Below, one piece after another: positions 17,187-26,852 of a DNA stretch of 64,000 nucleotides. The translations under genes and the position numbers were made by a program. Below the pieces are notes generated by a model that did no database searches, was not told where the DNA came from, and saw nothing but the letters and a program-made list of their open reading frames with translations. Source of the stretch: Sphingomonadales bacterium (GTDB lineage Bacteria > Pseudomonadota > Alphaproteobacteria > Sphingomonadales > Sphingomonadaceae); assembly GCA_025362295.1 (NCBI GenBank), contig JANYGX010000023.1, positions 1-64,000 on the forward strand, read 5' to 3'. The number at the start of each line of letters is the position of its first letter. Within the stretch, counting starts at the first letter, position 1.

Positions 17187-18074
17187 CTATGGCATTATGC
17201 GCTGAGATGAATCCAAGGATGACGGATGTGCCTGCGTTCCCCGGTTCAAAACTATATCGCTTGCAAGCACAGTTTCTGGTGCCAGATCGCACTGCGTCGT
17301 TACATCGGAATATATCGGGACAAAATCAGCTTCGAGCGTTTTGCGCAGCAAATCCTCAAAGCTGTCTATGACAAAATACGTCTGTTGGAAGTCATCAATC
17401 CGGTAGGCCGTGCGCATGATGCGCGGCAGATCAAAGCCGAGGCGGTTGGGTGACGGGCTTTCTAGGGCAAATCGTGATTCTGTGAAGCTGGATACGATGC
17501 CTGCGCCGTATAGTTTAAGATCACTACCATCCCTGATCAAGCCAAATTCCACAGTATACCAGTACAAACGTGCCAGATGATGGGTGGCACCAAAGTGTGC
17601 CGCCCGCTGTCCACCCTTGCCATAGGCCTGCATGTAATCGGCAAATACCGGATTGGCGAGCAGCGTCACATGGCCAAAGACATCGTGAAAAATATCCGGT
17701 TCCTGCAAATAATCCAGTTGCTCTGGGCTGCGGATAAAACGACCGGCAACAAAGCGCCGGTTGGCCAGATGGTCGTAGAATACCTCATCGGGCACCAGCC
17801 CCGGCACGGTCACCACCTGCCAGCCTGTAAGCTTGGCAAGTTTGTCGTTGAGTTCGTCAAAATTCGGGATGCCGGGTCTCGACATACGCAGCACATCAAG
17901 GTTTTCCATAAAAACCGGCACCACGCGCCCAGGCAGCAAGGCAACCTGGCGGGCAAACAGCTGATCCCACATCTGATGTTCAGCAGGCGTATAGTCTTTC
18001 CAGCGCTGCGGGATTGTCCAATCCGCCGCTGCACCTGCGAGGGGCGCCGTGATGTTGGTTTTCACAAGACACAT
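17187..18074 (-). CDS. phhA: Phenylalanine 4-hydroxylase
   Basis: Converts phenylalanine to tyrosine with a tetrahydropterin cofactor and iron. The bacterial single-domain form is present, about 295 residues, with no regulatory ACT domain. The iron ligands are visible: two His in EPDIFHDVFGHV and Glu in YWYTVEFGL; SSFTESRFAL is another family block. It overlaps the end of the upstream ABC transporter gene by 13 bases if ATG 18074 is used, or by four (GTGA) if GTG at 18065 is the start. FolE at 12.3 kb and MaiA at 57.0 kb are functionally related. Confidence 0.95.
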   Translation of the reverse strand: MCLVKTNITAPLAGAAADWTIPQRWKDYTPAEHQMWDQLFARQVALLPGRVVPVFMENLDVLRMSRPGIPNFDELNDKLAKLTGWQVVTVPGLVPDEVFYDHLANRRFVAGRFIRSPEQLDYLQEPDIFHDVFGHVTLLANPVFADYMQAYGKGGQRAAHFGATHHLARLYWYTVEFGLIRDGSDLKLYGAGIVSSFTESRFALESPSPNRLGFDLPRIMRTAYRIDDFQQTYFVIDSFEDLLRKTLEADFVPIYSDVTTQCDLAPETVLASDIVLNRGTQAHPSSLDSSQRIMP

Positions 18075-19891
18075 TCCAGAGTTTGAGATTGTTCAGCTTC
18101 CTGTTGGCTTGCCCACATGCCAGCGTAAATTTTATTGCGCATAAGAAGGTCTGTGTGGGAGCCACGCTCAAGAATGCAGCCTTCACCAAGCACAATAATT
18201 TCATCCGCATCGACAACCGTTGATAGCCGGTGTGCAATGATGAGCGTGGTGCGGTTTTCGGCAACAGCGCGCAGGGCACTTTGAATCTCGCGCTCCGTAT
18301 GGGTGTCCAGAGCACTTGTGGCTTCATCAAGAATAAGAATGGGCGGGTCTTTCAAAATGGTGCGGGCAATGGCCACGCGCTGCTTTTCACCACCTGACAA
18401 TTTTAGGCCGCGCTCGCCGACCATAGAGTTATAGCCGTCCGGTAGCCGCATGATAAAATCGTGAATTTGCGCGCGCTGTGCCGCGTCTTCAATCGCCGCT
18501 TGCGTGCTGCCGGGTTTACCGTACCCAATGTTATACCCAATGGTATCGTTGAACAAAACGGTGTCCTGCGGCACTATACCAATCTGTGCCCGCAAACTGC
18601 TTTGGCTGACGTTGGCAATGTTCTGGTCATCAATGCTGACGCTGCCTGTTGCGATATCATAGAATCGATAGAGAATGCGGCTAATTGTTGATTTACCAGC
18701 CCCGGATGCACCAACAATCGCCAGCATGTGGCCACCGGGCACAACAAAGCTCACATCATGTAAAATTTGGCGGCGTGGTTCGTAGAAAAAATCGACGTGA
18801 CTAAAGCATATCTCGCCGGTGCTTGTAACAAGCGGTTTGGCGTTTTGAATATCCTGAATTTCCGGTGCCTGATCAAGCAGGCCAAACATCATCTCCATGT
18901 CTATCAGTCCCTGCTTGATTTCGCGGTAAACCATGCCGAGCATATCCAGCGGCCGGAACAGCTGGCTGAGCAGAGTCTGAACCAACACGACATCGCCGAT
19001 CGAATAGCGACCTTTGGTGACCCCATACACCACCCACACCATGCCAGCCCCCATCAGCAGATTGGTGATCAGCGACTGGCCTATGTTGAGGAAGCTCAGC
19101 GAGTTTTCTGACTTGACTGTGGCCTGTTCGTAAGCGCGCATCGCTTGGCCGTAATGCTCAACCTCCAGTGCCTCGTTATTGAAGTATTTGACTGTCTCGT
19201 AGTTGATCAGTGAATCCATCGCACGCGCACTGGCCTTGGTGTCATTATCGACCATCGAGCGGCGCAGGTTGCGCCGCCACTCTGTGACAACCCATGTGAA
19301 CACAACATAAAGGGCAACAAACAAGAAAGTGGCCGCTACCAGCTCCCAGCCAATGTTCTTCCAGAAAATGATGGCAACAGCCATCAGTTCAAGCACAGTT
19401 GGCACAATGTTGAACAGCATGAAGTAGAGCATGGTGTCGATGGATTTGACACCGCGCTCGATGGTGCGCGACAGGCCGCCCATGCGACGCTCCAGATGAT
19501 AGCGCAGGCTGAGTGTGTGCAGGTGGGCAAACACATCCATGGCCAATTGCCGCACAGCGGCTTGGCTGACTTTCTCATAAACCGCGTTGCGGGTTTGCTC
19601 AAACAGCACCTGGGCAAAGCGTGCAGCGGCATAGCCTGCCACCAGTGCTGCGGCCAGCTGCACCATGGGATGCACGTTGTCACCCAGTGCATCAATGCCG
19701 TGCTTCAGAAAAAACGACATGCTGAGGCCCACGGCCTTGGCTGCAAACAGCAGAACAAGAGCCGCCGCAATGCGCAGGCGTGTGGACGCTTGGCCAGTTG
19801 GCCACAAATAAGGCAGAAAGCGCCGCAGCAGCGACCACGCCGTAACCGTGCGGTTCTGTTCGTCAGTGGAGGTGGTGGCGTGCGGGTCCAT
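18062..19891 (-). CDS. Atm1-type ABC exporter (half transporter)
   Basis: ABC exporter with fused membrane and ATPase domains, about 609 residues. The N-terminal half has five to six membrane helices. The ATPase domain shows Walker A GASGAGKST, signature LSGGEKQRVAIAR, Walker B ILILDEATSALD and the His switch in IIAHRLST. The pattern TWRRNLRRSMVDNDTKASARAMDSLINYETVKYFNNE marks the Atm1/HMT1 group, which exports glutathione-linked or sulfur-containing compounds and metals. ATG at 19891 is chosen; the frame extends upstream into higA but without family similarity. It is probably cotranscribed with phhA. Confidence 0.93.
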   Translation of the reverse strand: MDPHATTSTDEQNRTVTAWSLLRRFLPYLWPTGQASTRLRIAAALVLLFAAKAVGLSMSFFLKHGIDALGDNVHPMVQLAAALVAGYAAARFAQVLFEQTRNAVYEKVSQAAVRQLAMDVFAHLHTLSLRYHLERRMGGLSRTIERGVKSIDTMLYFMLFNIVPTVLELMAVAIIFWKNIGWELVAATFLFVALYVVFTWVVTEWRRNLRRSMVDNDTKASARAMDSLINYETVKYFNNEALEVEHYGQAMRAYEQATVKSENSLSFLNIGQSLITNLLMGAGMVWVVYGVTKGRYSIGDVVLVQTLLSQLFRPLDMLGMVYREIKQGLIDMEMMFGLLDQAPEIQDIQNAKPLVTSTGEICFSHVDFFYEPRRQILHDVSFVVPGGHMLAIVGASGAGKSTISRILYRFYDIATGSVSIDDQNIANVSQSSLRAQIGIVPQDTVLFNDTIGYNIGYGKPGSTQAAIEDAAQRAQIHDFIMRLPDGYNSMVGERGLKLSGGEKQRVAIARTILKDPPILILDEATSALDTHTEREIQSALRAVAENRTTLIIAHRLSTVVDADEIIVLGEGCILERGSHTDLLMRNKIYAGMWASQQEAEQSQTLECVL

Positions 19892-19898
19892 GAAAGGT

Positions 19899-20168
19899 TT
19901 ACTGCGTTGCTTGAATGGGTTGGTTTTTCTTGTGGCGCTTTGCCCAAAGTTTTGTACCAAAAACCGGCAAACTTTCAACCTCTTTACCTTTGGATAAATA
20001 TGCCAAGCGAAGGGCAGTATTGCCAGTGATGGCGCGCGATCCGTTCATGATGTGTGTCATCCGGTTGACAGGCACCTTGATCTGGCGCGACAAGTTGGCA
20101 GCGCTCATGCCAAGCGTCTCCAGATCATCGCGCCGTGTTTCACCAGGGTGGATGGGTGTGCGTGGCAT
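19899..20168 (-). CDS. higA: HigA-family antitoxin (XRE), possibly truncated in function
   Basis: Antitoxin and autorepressor of a HigBA module, 89 residues. The N-terminal two thirds match the family well: MPRTPIHPGE, the helix-turn-helix MSAANLSRQIKVPVNRMTHIMNGSRAITGNTALRLA. After this the sequence departs from the usual continuation (YFGTSxEFWLNLQxxYDL); the +1 frame over the same bases reads KVCRFLVQNFGQ, slightly closer. A frameshift in the C-terminus is therefore possible. A good ribosome-binding site AAGGAA precedes the ATG. Its toxin gene just upstream is broken (20192-20394). Confidence 0.75.
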   Translation of the reverse strand: MPRTPIHPGETRRDDLETLGMSAANLSRQIKVPVNRMTHIMNGSRAITGNTALRLAYLSKGKEVESLPVFGTKLWAKRHKKNQPIQATQ

Positions 20169-20191
20169 AAAAATTCCTTCTTTTGCAGAAT

Positions 20192-20394
20192 ATATTCGTG
20201 ATGACCGGCAATTTCAACATTTTCGGAGCCGGTCACGTTTTTTTGGCCATTCAAAACATATCCGCCACTGATCGTTAATCCGAATACTCGATTGACCTAG
20301 ACAGCCCCGCTTCAGTTTTTCCAAGGGATTGCCCGGACGAGCCGAATCTTGAAGGTTTGTGACTGCATCAAGTGTAATGATTGACGTATAACAG
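20192..20394 (-). pseudogene. higB: higB toxin remnant, 5' truncated and frameshifted
   Basis: Remnant of a RelE/ParE-fold HigB toxin. The readable part begins directly after the stop of the PCuAC gene and matches the family from the middle: ITLDAVTNLQDSARPGNPLEKLKR, then SSIRINDQWRICFEW. The usual first 25-30 residues are absent. At 20238-20244 a run of seven A (minus strand) throws the frame off: as read it ends ...WPKKRDRLRKC. Removing one A restores SENVEIAGHHEY, close to the family ending SENVEIVDYH. With both the head missing and the tail shifted, an active toxin is unlikely. Confidence 0.75.
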
Positions 20395-20835
20395 TTACTT
20401 GCCAGATTGGGCCTCGACATAGAGCTCAATACGGACCTGACCACTGCGTTCAAAGGTTAAAGTCACAGGTATATGGTCACCAGACTTGAGGGGGTGTTTG
20501 ATATTGGTCAGCGCCAGATGGAGGCCAGCGGCACGCATGGGGACAGGCTTGTTCGGGAGCAGGTCAATAGTTTTTTGCGTGGTGCCTGTCGCTGATACAA
20601 AGCTAATGTGTGCGATGCTGCTGGTGGCATTGATGAGACGATCTGGCAGCGGGTTGATATTGTTGAGCGGAAGGCAGGCGATACTTGTTGATTGCGTTGT
20701 CGCCAAAGCCCACGCATGGCCGATTTGAATGCCGTTGTGCGTGTAGCTGTGGGCAGAAACGGCACTGGCCACGATCAATGCGGCCATTGCGGCGAAAGCT
20801 CGAATGAAGTGTCTGGTTGTGTGTAATGTTCTCAT
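20395..20835 (-). CDS. PCuAC-like periplasmic protein (DUF461) lacking copper-ligand methionines
   Basis: Secreted protein of 146 residues with a signal peptide ending VASAVSAHS. The fold family is PCuAC, copper(I) chaperones for cytochrome oxidase assembly: GIQIGHAWA, the central DRLINATSS, and the C-terminal block GLHLALTNIKHPLKSGDHIPVTLTFERSG. The ligands expected in the family are missing: the first Met position reads IACLPLNN, the H-x-M motif reads HIS, and the late HxM-like block reads HLAL. Only one Met remains in the mature part. The ATG overlaps the malate synthase stop (ATGA), so it is translated from the aceB message. Copper binding is doubtful. Confidence 0.75.
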   Translation of the reverse strand: MRTLHTTRHFIRAFAAMAALIVASAVSAHSYTHNGIQIGHAWALATTQSTSIACLPLNNINPLPDRLINATSSIAHISFVSATGTTQKTIDLLPNKPVPMRAAGLHLALTNIKHPLKSGDHIPVTLTFERSGQVRIELYVEAQSGK

Positions 20836-22418
20836 TGTGCAAAATACTGATCGTAAGCCGGCAGAGTCAAGAACTCGGCACAGGTCTCTGCAAGCATCAT
20901 ATCGAGCATCAACGTCGCCGCCTCATTATATTTGCCAGAATGGAAAAAATTATCACCGATATCCATGCGCCAGACTTCCAGCTGCTGAGCCACGGTCGCT
21001 GAAATCATATCGGCGTCCACCAGTTCACCACTATCAAGTTTGGTGCCTGTTTTGCGCCATTGCCATATCTGGCAGCGGCTTATTTCAGCTGTGGCGGCAT
21101 CTTCCATGAGATTGTGGAGCGGTGCTGCTCCCTGGCCGCGCAGCCACGAGGCCATGTAGCCAATGCCGACGTTGATGTTCATCGTTAATCCCTGCATGGT
21201 TCTGGGGCCAGCGCAGGCGGTGGTGAGGTCCACTGCGGTTGGGCGAACATCCGGTATTTTAATCAGCTGGTTTGGCCCCGGCATGATCTGGTTGAATACC
21301 TCCATCGCCACACTCACAAGCCCAGGATGTGCGACCCACGTGCCATCGTGGCCGTCGGTTGCTTCGCGGGTTTTATCAGCTTTTACCTGCTCGAAAGCCG
21401 CTGCGTTTTTCACATCATCGCCTTTTACCGGAATGAACGCTGACATGCCGCCCATCGCATAGGCGCCGTGGATGTGACAGGTGCGGATGGTGTTAAGCGC
21501 ATAGGCGCGCATGAACGGCACAGTCATGTTAACGGCTGCACGGTCTGGCAACACGGCGCGCGCATTCGTGCGCTGGCGCTTGATGAAGCTGAAAATATAA
21601 TCCCACCGTCCGCAATTAAGCGCCACAATATGTTCGCGCAGGGCCCAGAGAATTTCCTCGGTCTGAAAGGCGGCTGGCAGGGTTTCAATGAGTACAGTTG
21701 CCTTGATCGTGCCAACCGGAATTTTTAACAGAGACTGCGCGAAAACAAAGATATCATTCCACAGGGCGGCTTCAAGATAATGCTCCATTTTCGGCAGGTA
21801 AAAATAGGGCCCTGAGCCATTTTCAATCAATTTTTTTGCGTTGTGGAAAAAGTATAGGCCAAAATCAAACAGTGCCCCCGCAATCGGTTCACCGTCCACC
21901 AAAAAGTGTTTCTCGAGCAGATGCCAGCCGCGCGGCCGCGCAATCAGCGTTGCCGTGCTTTCATTCAGTGTATAAGTTTTGCCTTTGTCTTCAAACGTAA
22001 TCGTTTTATGCACAGCATCACGCAGGTTAATCTGGCCCTCGACCATAATCTCCCAGGCTGGCGTTGAGGCATCCTCGAAGCAGGCCATATAGCATTTTGC
22101 ACCTGAGTTCAGCGCATTGATCACCATCTTGCGGTCAACCGGGCCGGTGATTTCGACACGGCGATCAGCAAGGTCAGCGGGGATTGTGCCAATCTGCCAT
22201 GGGGCACTGCGGATGCTTGCTGTTTCTGCAAGAAAATCGAGTTTACTCTCGCCACTATCGAGCTTAATTTGTAAAGTATCACGCGCTGCAAGTCTGGCTT
22301 TGCGCGTCGCATCGAACGCACGATGCAAAATGCCAAGAAACTGGCACGCCTCATCGGTGAGAATAGCACTGAAGCCGGGATTAAGTGGGCCTGTAATGGT
22401 GATGCCTGGTATGGTCAT
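20832..22418 (-). CDS. aceB: Malate synthase A
   Basis: Condenses glyoxylate and acetyl-CoA to malate, the second step of the glyoxylate shunt. The protein is 528 residues, the length of the AceB (A-type) enzyme rather than the longer GlcB. Blocks visible are CYMACFEDASTPAWE, LIARPRGWHL, VLIETLPAAFQTEEIL, CGRWDYIFSFIK and GTWVAHPGLV. The catalytic Asp is in the MEDAATAEISR block. It lies downstream of the regulator gene and divergent from nothing; a 73-base gap separates them, so it may have its own promoter. Confidence 0.96.
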   Translation of the reverse strand: MTIPGITITGPLNPGFSAILTDEACQFLGILHRAFDATRKARLAARDTLQIKLDSGESKLDFLAETASIRSAPWQIGTIPADLADRRVEITGPVDRKMVINALNSGAKCYMACFEDASTPAWEIMVEGQINLRDAVHKTITFEDKGKTYTLNESTATLIARPRGWHLLEKHFLVDGEPIAGALFDFGLYFFHNAKKLIENGSGPYFYLPKMEHYLEAALWNDIFVFAQSLLKIPVGTIKATVLIETLPAAFQTEEILWALREHIVALNCGRWDYIFSFIKRQRTNARAVLPDRAAVNMTVPFMRAYALNTIRTCHIHGAYAMGGMSAFIPVKGDDVKNAAAFEQVKADKTREATDGHDGTWVAHPGLVSVAMEVFNQIMPGPNQLIKIPDVRPTAVDLTTACAGPRTMQGLTMNINVGIGYMASWLRGQGAAPLHNLMEDAATAEISRCQIWQWRKTGTKLDSGELVDADMISATVAQQLEVWRMDIGDNFFHSGKYNEAATLMLDMMLAETCAEFLTLPAYDQYFAQ

Positions 22419-22491
22419 GGCTTAACTTTCTGTAATGTTAAATTATGTTGAAATATATGGGGTAAAAATATCGTTGTCATGCTTACTCCCC

Positions 22492-23943
22492 TCAAACCGT
22501 AAACCCGAACGCGCTTGGCCCGCGCACACGCTCATCAATGATCAGGCGTCCGGCAACCGGTGGCTGGCTGCGCTGGCGGCAGGTGTCGCGCGGGCATAGT
22601 GCACAGTTGGTGCCAATCGGTGTGGTGGTTGGCGTGTCAAGATCGAGGCCACGTGCATAAATCAAGTGGCGGGCATATTTGAGCTCGCAGCCAAGGGCAA
22701 CAGCAAATTGAGGGGCAGGTTCGCCCCATGGTAAGGTGTAGGCGCGCACTGTGCTGGCAATCGAAAAATAGCGCGTTCCGTCTGGCATTTCAATAATCTG
22801 GCGCAACACATCGCCGGGTTGCCGGAACGCCGCATGGACATGCCAGAGTGGGCAGGTGCCGCCAAACTTCGAGAAGTGAAAGCGGCCAGCGGAAAACCTT
22901 TTCGAAACGTTACCTGCCTGATCAACCCGAATGAGAAAGAACGGCACCCCGCGCATTGACGATCGCTGCAAGGTTGTCAGCCGGTGGCAAACCTGTTCGA
23001 TCGAAGCCCCAAAGCGTGTCACCAGCAATGCAAGATCATAGCCGGTTTCTTCAGCCGCAGCATGGAAACGTCCATAAGGCATAAGTACACTTGCCGCAAA
23101 ATAATTGGCAAGATTGATGCGCAATAGGCGGCGGCTGGCATCATCAGTGAAGCCGGACTCATTCACATGCGCTTCAATCACCGTTCGCGCTTCCAGCTGC
23201 GCAATTTGCACAAGCGCCTGAAACACACGCCCTGGCGGATCAAGCAGCTCCGAAAGCTGCAATTGTTTGCGGTGATGATCGTATCGGCGAAGCGATTCCG
23301 GCAGCACATCCGCCGGCAGAATACGAACAGAAATGGAATGCTTGCTGCTCAGGCGTGTTTTAAGCGCGGTCAACAATCCATCACCGGTGATGCGCAACTC
23401 TTCCGCCAGCGCTTCTCCTTGCGCCTCAAGCTCGGGAAAATGGTTCTGCCTCGACTGTATCAGCTCGCGCACCTGTTCCAATGGGCTACGGGCGTCGAGT
23501 GTCTCGCGCACAGAATCTTCGCTATCGACAGTCGTTCGCGCGGTCACTGCGTCCCGGTAAGCGCCGTACAGTCGCACCAGCGCCTCCGAAACCGCTGGTG
23601 TTGACTGGGCGGCATCCTGGATTTCGCTGCGTGACACCGTCAAACTGCGAAACATCGGGTCGCTTAGCGCTTCTGCCAGCGATCCCATCAGCGCATCGGT
23701 CAAATCTCCAGTCAAATCGCGCACATCGATGTTGAACACCGTTGCCAGTCGCAGCAGAAACTGCGCGGTCACTGGCCGCTGGTTGCGTTCAATGAGGTTC
23801 AAATAGCTTGGCGATACACTTAAATCCTCCGCCATGCGGGCCTGACTAAGGCCGAGCCCGGCCCGCAATCGCCGCACGCGCGGCCCGGCAAAGAGCTTGC
23901 TCTCGGTGCCGTCTCTGGATTTGGGTTTCAATTGGCTGGCCAT
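22492..23943 (-). CDS. ScfR/RamB-type XRE regulator of acyl-CoA/glyoxylate metabolism
   Basis: Transcription regulator of 483 residues. An XRE helix-turn-helix is at about 24-75 (LRAGLGLSQARMAEDLSVSPSYLNLIE). The middle has an ImmA/IrrE-like region (FAASVLMPYGRF, LVTRFGASIEQVCHRLTTLQR), but no HExxH is seen, so it is probably not a protease. The C-terminal DUF2083 domain ends with the cysteine cluster CALCPRDTCRQR. Relatives (RamB in Corynebacterium, MccR/PrpR types) control glyoxylate-shunt or methylcitrate genes and sense short-chain acyl-CoA. Its position between aceB and divergent aceA supports the same job here. Confidence 0.88.
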   Translation of the reverse strand: MASQLKPKSRDGTESKLFAGPRVRRLRAGLGLSQARMAEDLSVSPSYLNLIERNQRPVTAQFLLRLATVFNIDVRDLTGDLTDALMGSLAEALSDPMFRSLTVSRSEIQDAAQSTPAVSEALVRLYGAYRDAVTARTTVDSEDSVRETLDARSPLEQVRELIQSRQNHFPELEAQGEALAEELRITGDGLLTALKTRLSSKHSISVRILPADVLPESLRRYDHHRKQLQLSELLDPPGRVFQALVQIAQLEARTVIEAHVNESGFTDDASRRLLRINLANYFAASVLMPYGRFHAAAEETGYDLALLVTRFGASIEQVCHRLTTLQRSSMRGVPFFLIRVDQAGNVSKRFSAGRFHFSKFGGTCPLWHVHAAFRQPGDVLRQIIEMPDGTRYFSIASTVRAYTLPWGEPAPQFAVALGCELKYARHLIYARGLDLDTPTTTPIGTNCALCPRDTCRQRSQPPVAGRLIIDERVRGPSAFGFTV

Positions 23944-23997
23944 GTCCCATCATATGGCTGTTTGCAATTGCAGAGGCAAGCCAGATTCACTCAAAAA

Positions 23998-24125
23998 TTT
24001 ACAAATTTACAATAATGACAACTTTAAAATATTATAATACACACATTTAATGGTGCAAAGCACAATACATATATGTTATATCTATCAACAATATTGCAGT
24101 TGTTCATGATTTTACAATTCATGAT
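23998..24125. promoter_or_regulatory. Repeated motifs in the aceA/regulator promoter region
   Basis: The 230-base AT-rich gap between the regulator and aceA contains TTTACAA three times (23998-24004, 24006-24012, 24111-24117). The last copy is flanked by a direct repeat, TTCATGAT at 24103-24110 and 24118-24125. TGCAATTGCA, a perfect palindrome, lies at 23963-23972 close to the regulator start. These are the best candidates for binding sites of the ScfR-type regulator; the assignment is inference. Confidence 0.45.
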
Positions 24126-24173
24126 ACCGTACAGTTACATTATTGCTACGCATAGTTAATAAAAGGAAGAGTT

Positions 24174-25454
24174 ATGACACAGCACAGTTTTGAAGCCCTT
24201 GTTCCGACGGCTCAAAAAGGACGCTTTGATGGCATTGAACGGCCCTATTCAGCCGCTGATGTGGCGCGCTTGCGCGGTTCTCTGCTGATCAAGCACACGA
24301 TTGCCGAGCGCACGGCGAACACGTTGTGGCACAGTTTGAAGACCGAGCCTTATGTCAATGCTCTGGGGGCCATCACCGGCAATCAGGCGATGCAGATGGT
24401 GCGCGCTGGCCTCAAGGCGATTTATCTCTCGGGTTGGCAAGTGGCCGCTGACAACAATACAGCGGGTCAAATGTACCCGGACCAATCGCTATACCCTGCC
24501 AATGCCGGACCAGAAATGGCCAAGAAAATCAATCGCACATTGCAACGCGCCGACCAGATTGAACATTCCGAAGGTGGTGTAAAGCATGACTGGTTTACAC
24601 CGATTGTCGCCGATGCTGAAGCTGGTTTTGGCGGGCCGCTTAACTGCTTTGAAATCATGAAAGCCTATATTGAAGCTGGTGTTGCCGGTGTGCATTTTGA
24701 GGATCAGCTGGCGTCTGAAAAAAAATGTGGCCATTTAGGTGGCAAGGTGCTGATTCCAACGCAGGCTGCCATCCGCAACCTCGATGCAGCACGACTGGCG
24801 GCTGATATCTGCGGTACACCCACAATTATTTGCGCGCGAACCGATGCCGAGTCTGCCAAATTGCTGACATCTGATGTTGATGACCGCGACAAGCCTTTCA
24901 TCACCGGCGAGCGCACTGTGGAAGGTTTTTTCCGCCTGAAAGATGGCACAGGCGTTGACCACTGCATTTCGCGCGGCATTGCTTATGCGGCTCACGCCGA
25001 TCTGCTGTGGTGGGAAACGTCACAACCGGATTTGAACGATGCCAAGCGCTTTGCCGAAGCGATCCAGAAGGCCCATCCGGGTAAAATGATGGCCTATAAT
25101 TGCTCGCCGTCGTTCAATTGGGAAAAAAATCTGGATAAGGACACCATCGCCAAATACCAGCGCGAGCTTGGTGCCATGGGTTACAAGTTTCAGTTTGTCA
25201 CGTTGGCCGGTTTCCATCAGCTTAACTACGGCATGTTTGAGCTCGCGCGTGGCTACAAGGATCGTGGCATGGCGGCGTATTCAGAATTGCAGCAAGCCGA
25301 ATTTGCTTCTGAAAAATATGGCTACACCGCAACACGCCATCAGCGCGAAGTCGGCACTGGCTATTTCGATGCTGTGGCGGAGGCCATTTCAGCCGGGCAA
25401 TCATCCACCACGGCACTAAAGTCATCCACGGAGGCTGATCAGTTCAAGCATTAG
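24174..25454 (+). CDS. aceA: Isocitrate lyase
   Basis: Splits isocitrate into glyoxylate and succinate, the first step of the glyoxylate shunt. The 426-residue protein shows the catalytic Cys185 in KKCGHLGGK, the metal-binding [10 protein letters not shown] and IICARTDAE, and NCSPSFNW. This is the short proteobacterial form. AGGAAG precedes the ATG. It is divergent from the ScfR-type regulator and its end overlaps the end of convergent argH by 11 bases. Confidence 0.98.
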   Translation: MTQHSFEALVPTAQKGRFDGIERPYSAADVARLRGSLLIKHTIAERTANTLWHSLKTEPYVNALGAITGNQAMQMVRAGLKAIYLSGWQVAADNNTAGQMYPDQSLYPANAGPEMAKKINRTLQRADQIEHSEGGVKHDWFTPIVADAEAGFGGPLNCFEIMKAYIEAGVAGVHFEDQLASEKKCGHLGGKVLIPTQAAIRNLDAARLAADICGTPTIICARTDAESAKLLTSDVDDRDKPFITGERTVEGFFRLKDGTGVDHCISRGIAYAAHADLLWWETSQPDLNDAKRFAEAIQKAHPGKMMAYNCSPSFNWEKNLDKDTIAKYQRELGAMGYKFQFVTLAGFHQLNYGMFELARGYKDRGMAAYSELQQAEFASEKYGYTATRHQREVGTGYFDAVAEAISAGQSSTTALKSSTEADQFKH

Positions 25455-26850
25455 ATGTTGATCCCAGTGCACCGCGCAAAGTGGCAATACGTGCCCGCAC
25501 CTGATCAGGTGCGGTGCAGCCATAGCTCAAACGACTGGCAACGGACGCGTCTATGCTAAGCACATCAAATATAGCTTTAGTGATGCGTGCATCGCACCCT
25601 TGTAAATCCGCAAGATCGAGCGCGGCCAGATCACAGTTTTTGTGTTCGGCGATCTTCACTGCCTGACCGGTGATGTGATGGGCCTCGCGGAACGGTACAC
25701 CCGCCACGCGCACCAACCAGTCCGCTAGATCCGTGGCTGTGCTGTAGCCCATGGCCGCAACCCGTCGCATGGCATCAGCGTTGAATACCAAAGTGTCTAC
25801 CATGCCGGTCATGGCAGCCAGACACAAACTTAGCGTATCAAACGCTTCAAACACAGGCGACTTATCCTCCTGCATGTCTTTTGAATACGCCAGTGGCAGG
25901 CCTTTCATGACCACTGCAAGGCTTTGAAATAACCCCAGCATCTTGCCTGATTTTGCGCGCACCAGTTCCGCAGCATCCGGGTTACGTTTTTGTGGCATGA
26001 TAGAGGAACCAGTGGAAAACGCATCCGGCAACGTAATGAAACCATAAGGCTGACTGGCCCAAATAATGATTTCTTCTGACAGACGCGACAGATGCACAGC
26101 CGTGATGGCAGCAGCACCTAAAAACTCCAATGCAAAATCCCGATCTGAAACGCTGTCGATGGAGTTATGTGTGGGGCCATTAAAGCCGAGTGCTTTGGCT
26201 GTCATATGGCGGTCAATGGGAAAACCTGTGCCAGCCAGAGCCGCAGCCCCCAATGGACATTGATTAAGCCGTGCACGGGCATCAGCAAACCGCCCGCGAT
26301 CACGCTCGATCATTTCGATATAGGCAAGCAAATGATGGCCAAGTGTAACCGGCTGGGCAATCTGCAAATGAGTGAAGCCGGGCATTATGGTCTCTGCATG
26401 GTCTTCGGCACGCGCCAGCAGAGCGCGTTGAAAAGCCCTGAGGCTCACATCAAGCTCGTCACACGCTGCACGAACCCAGAGTTTAAAGTCAGTCGCCACC
26501 TGATCGTTGCGCGAGCGTGCTGTGTGCAGGCGTTTGGCGGGTTCGCCAATCAGTTCAAACAGTCGCGCTTCCACATGCATGTGAATATCTTCGAGCGCTG
26601 GTGACCAGATCATTGTGTCGGTGTTGATTTCCGCAAGTACCTGATCGAGTCCGCTAGCGATTACGGCTGCCTCATCAGCGCTCAAAATACCAACAGTTTC
26701 AAGCATCGTGGCATGGGCTTTTGAGCCGGCGATATCTTGTGTTGCCAACCGTTTATCCACGTCGATAGATGCATTGATCTCCATCATAATGACAGCTGGG
26801 CCGCCAGAAAAGCGGCCACCCCACTGGCTGTTCGAGCGGTCTTTAGCCAT
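25444..26850 (-). CDS. argH: Argininosuccinate lyase
   Basis: Cleaves argininosuccinate to arginine and fumarate, the last step of arginine synthesis. The 468-residue protein shows superfamily signature [12 protein letters not shown] with the catalytic Ser, [13 protein letters not shown], and [15 protein letters not shown]. The N-terminal WGGRFSGGP is typical. It is third in a argG-argF-argH run, two bases after argF, and its 3' end overlaps aceA on the other strand. Confidence 0.98.
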   Translation of the reverse strand: MAKDRSNSQWGGRFSGGPAVIMMEINASIDVDKRLATQDIAGSKAHATMLETVGILSADEAAVIASGLDQVLAEINTDTMIWSPALEDIHMHVEARLFELIGEPAKRLHTARSRNDQVATDFKLWVRAACDELDVSLRAFQRALLARAEDHAETIMPGFTHLQIAQPVTLGHHLLAYIEMIERDRGRFADARARLNQCPLGAAALAGTGFPIDRHMTAKALGFNGPTHNSIDSVSDRDFALEFLGAAAITAVHLSRLSEEIIIWASQPYGFITLPDAFSTGSSIMPQKRNPDAAELVRAKSGKMLGLFQSLAVVMKGLPLAYSKDMQEDKSPVFEAFDTLSLCLAAMTGMVDTLVFNADAMRRVAAMGYSTATDLADWLVRVAGVPFREAHHITGQAVKIAEHKNCDLAALDLADLQGCDARITKAIFDVLSIDASVASRLSYGCTAPDQVRARIATLRGALGSTSNA

Positions 26851-26852
26851 GA

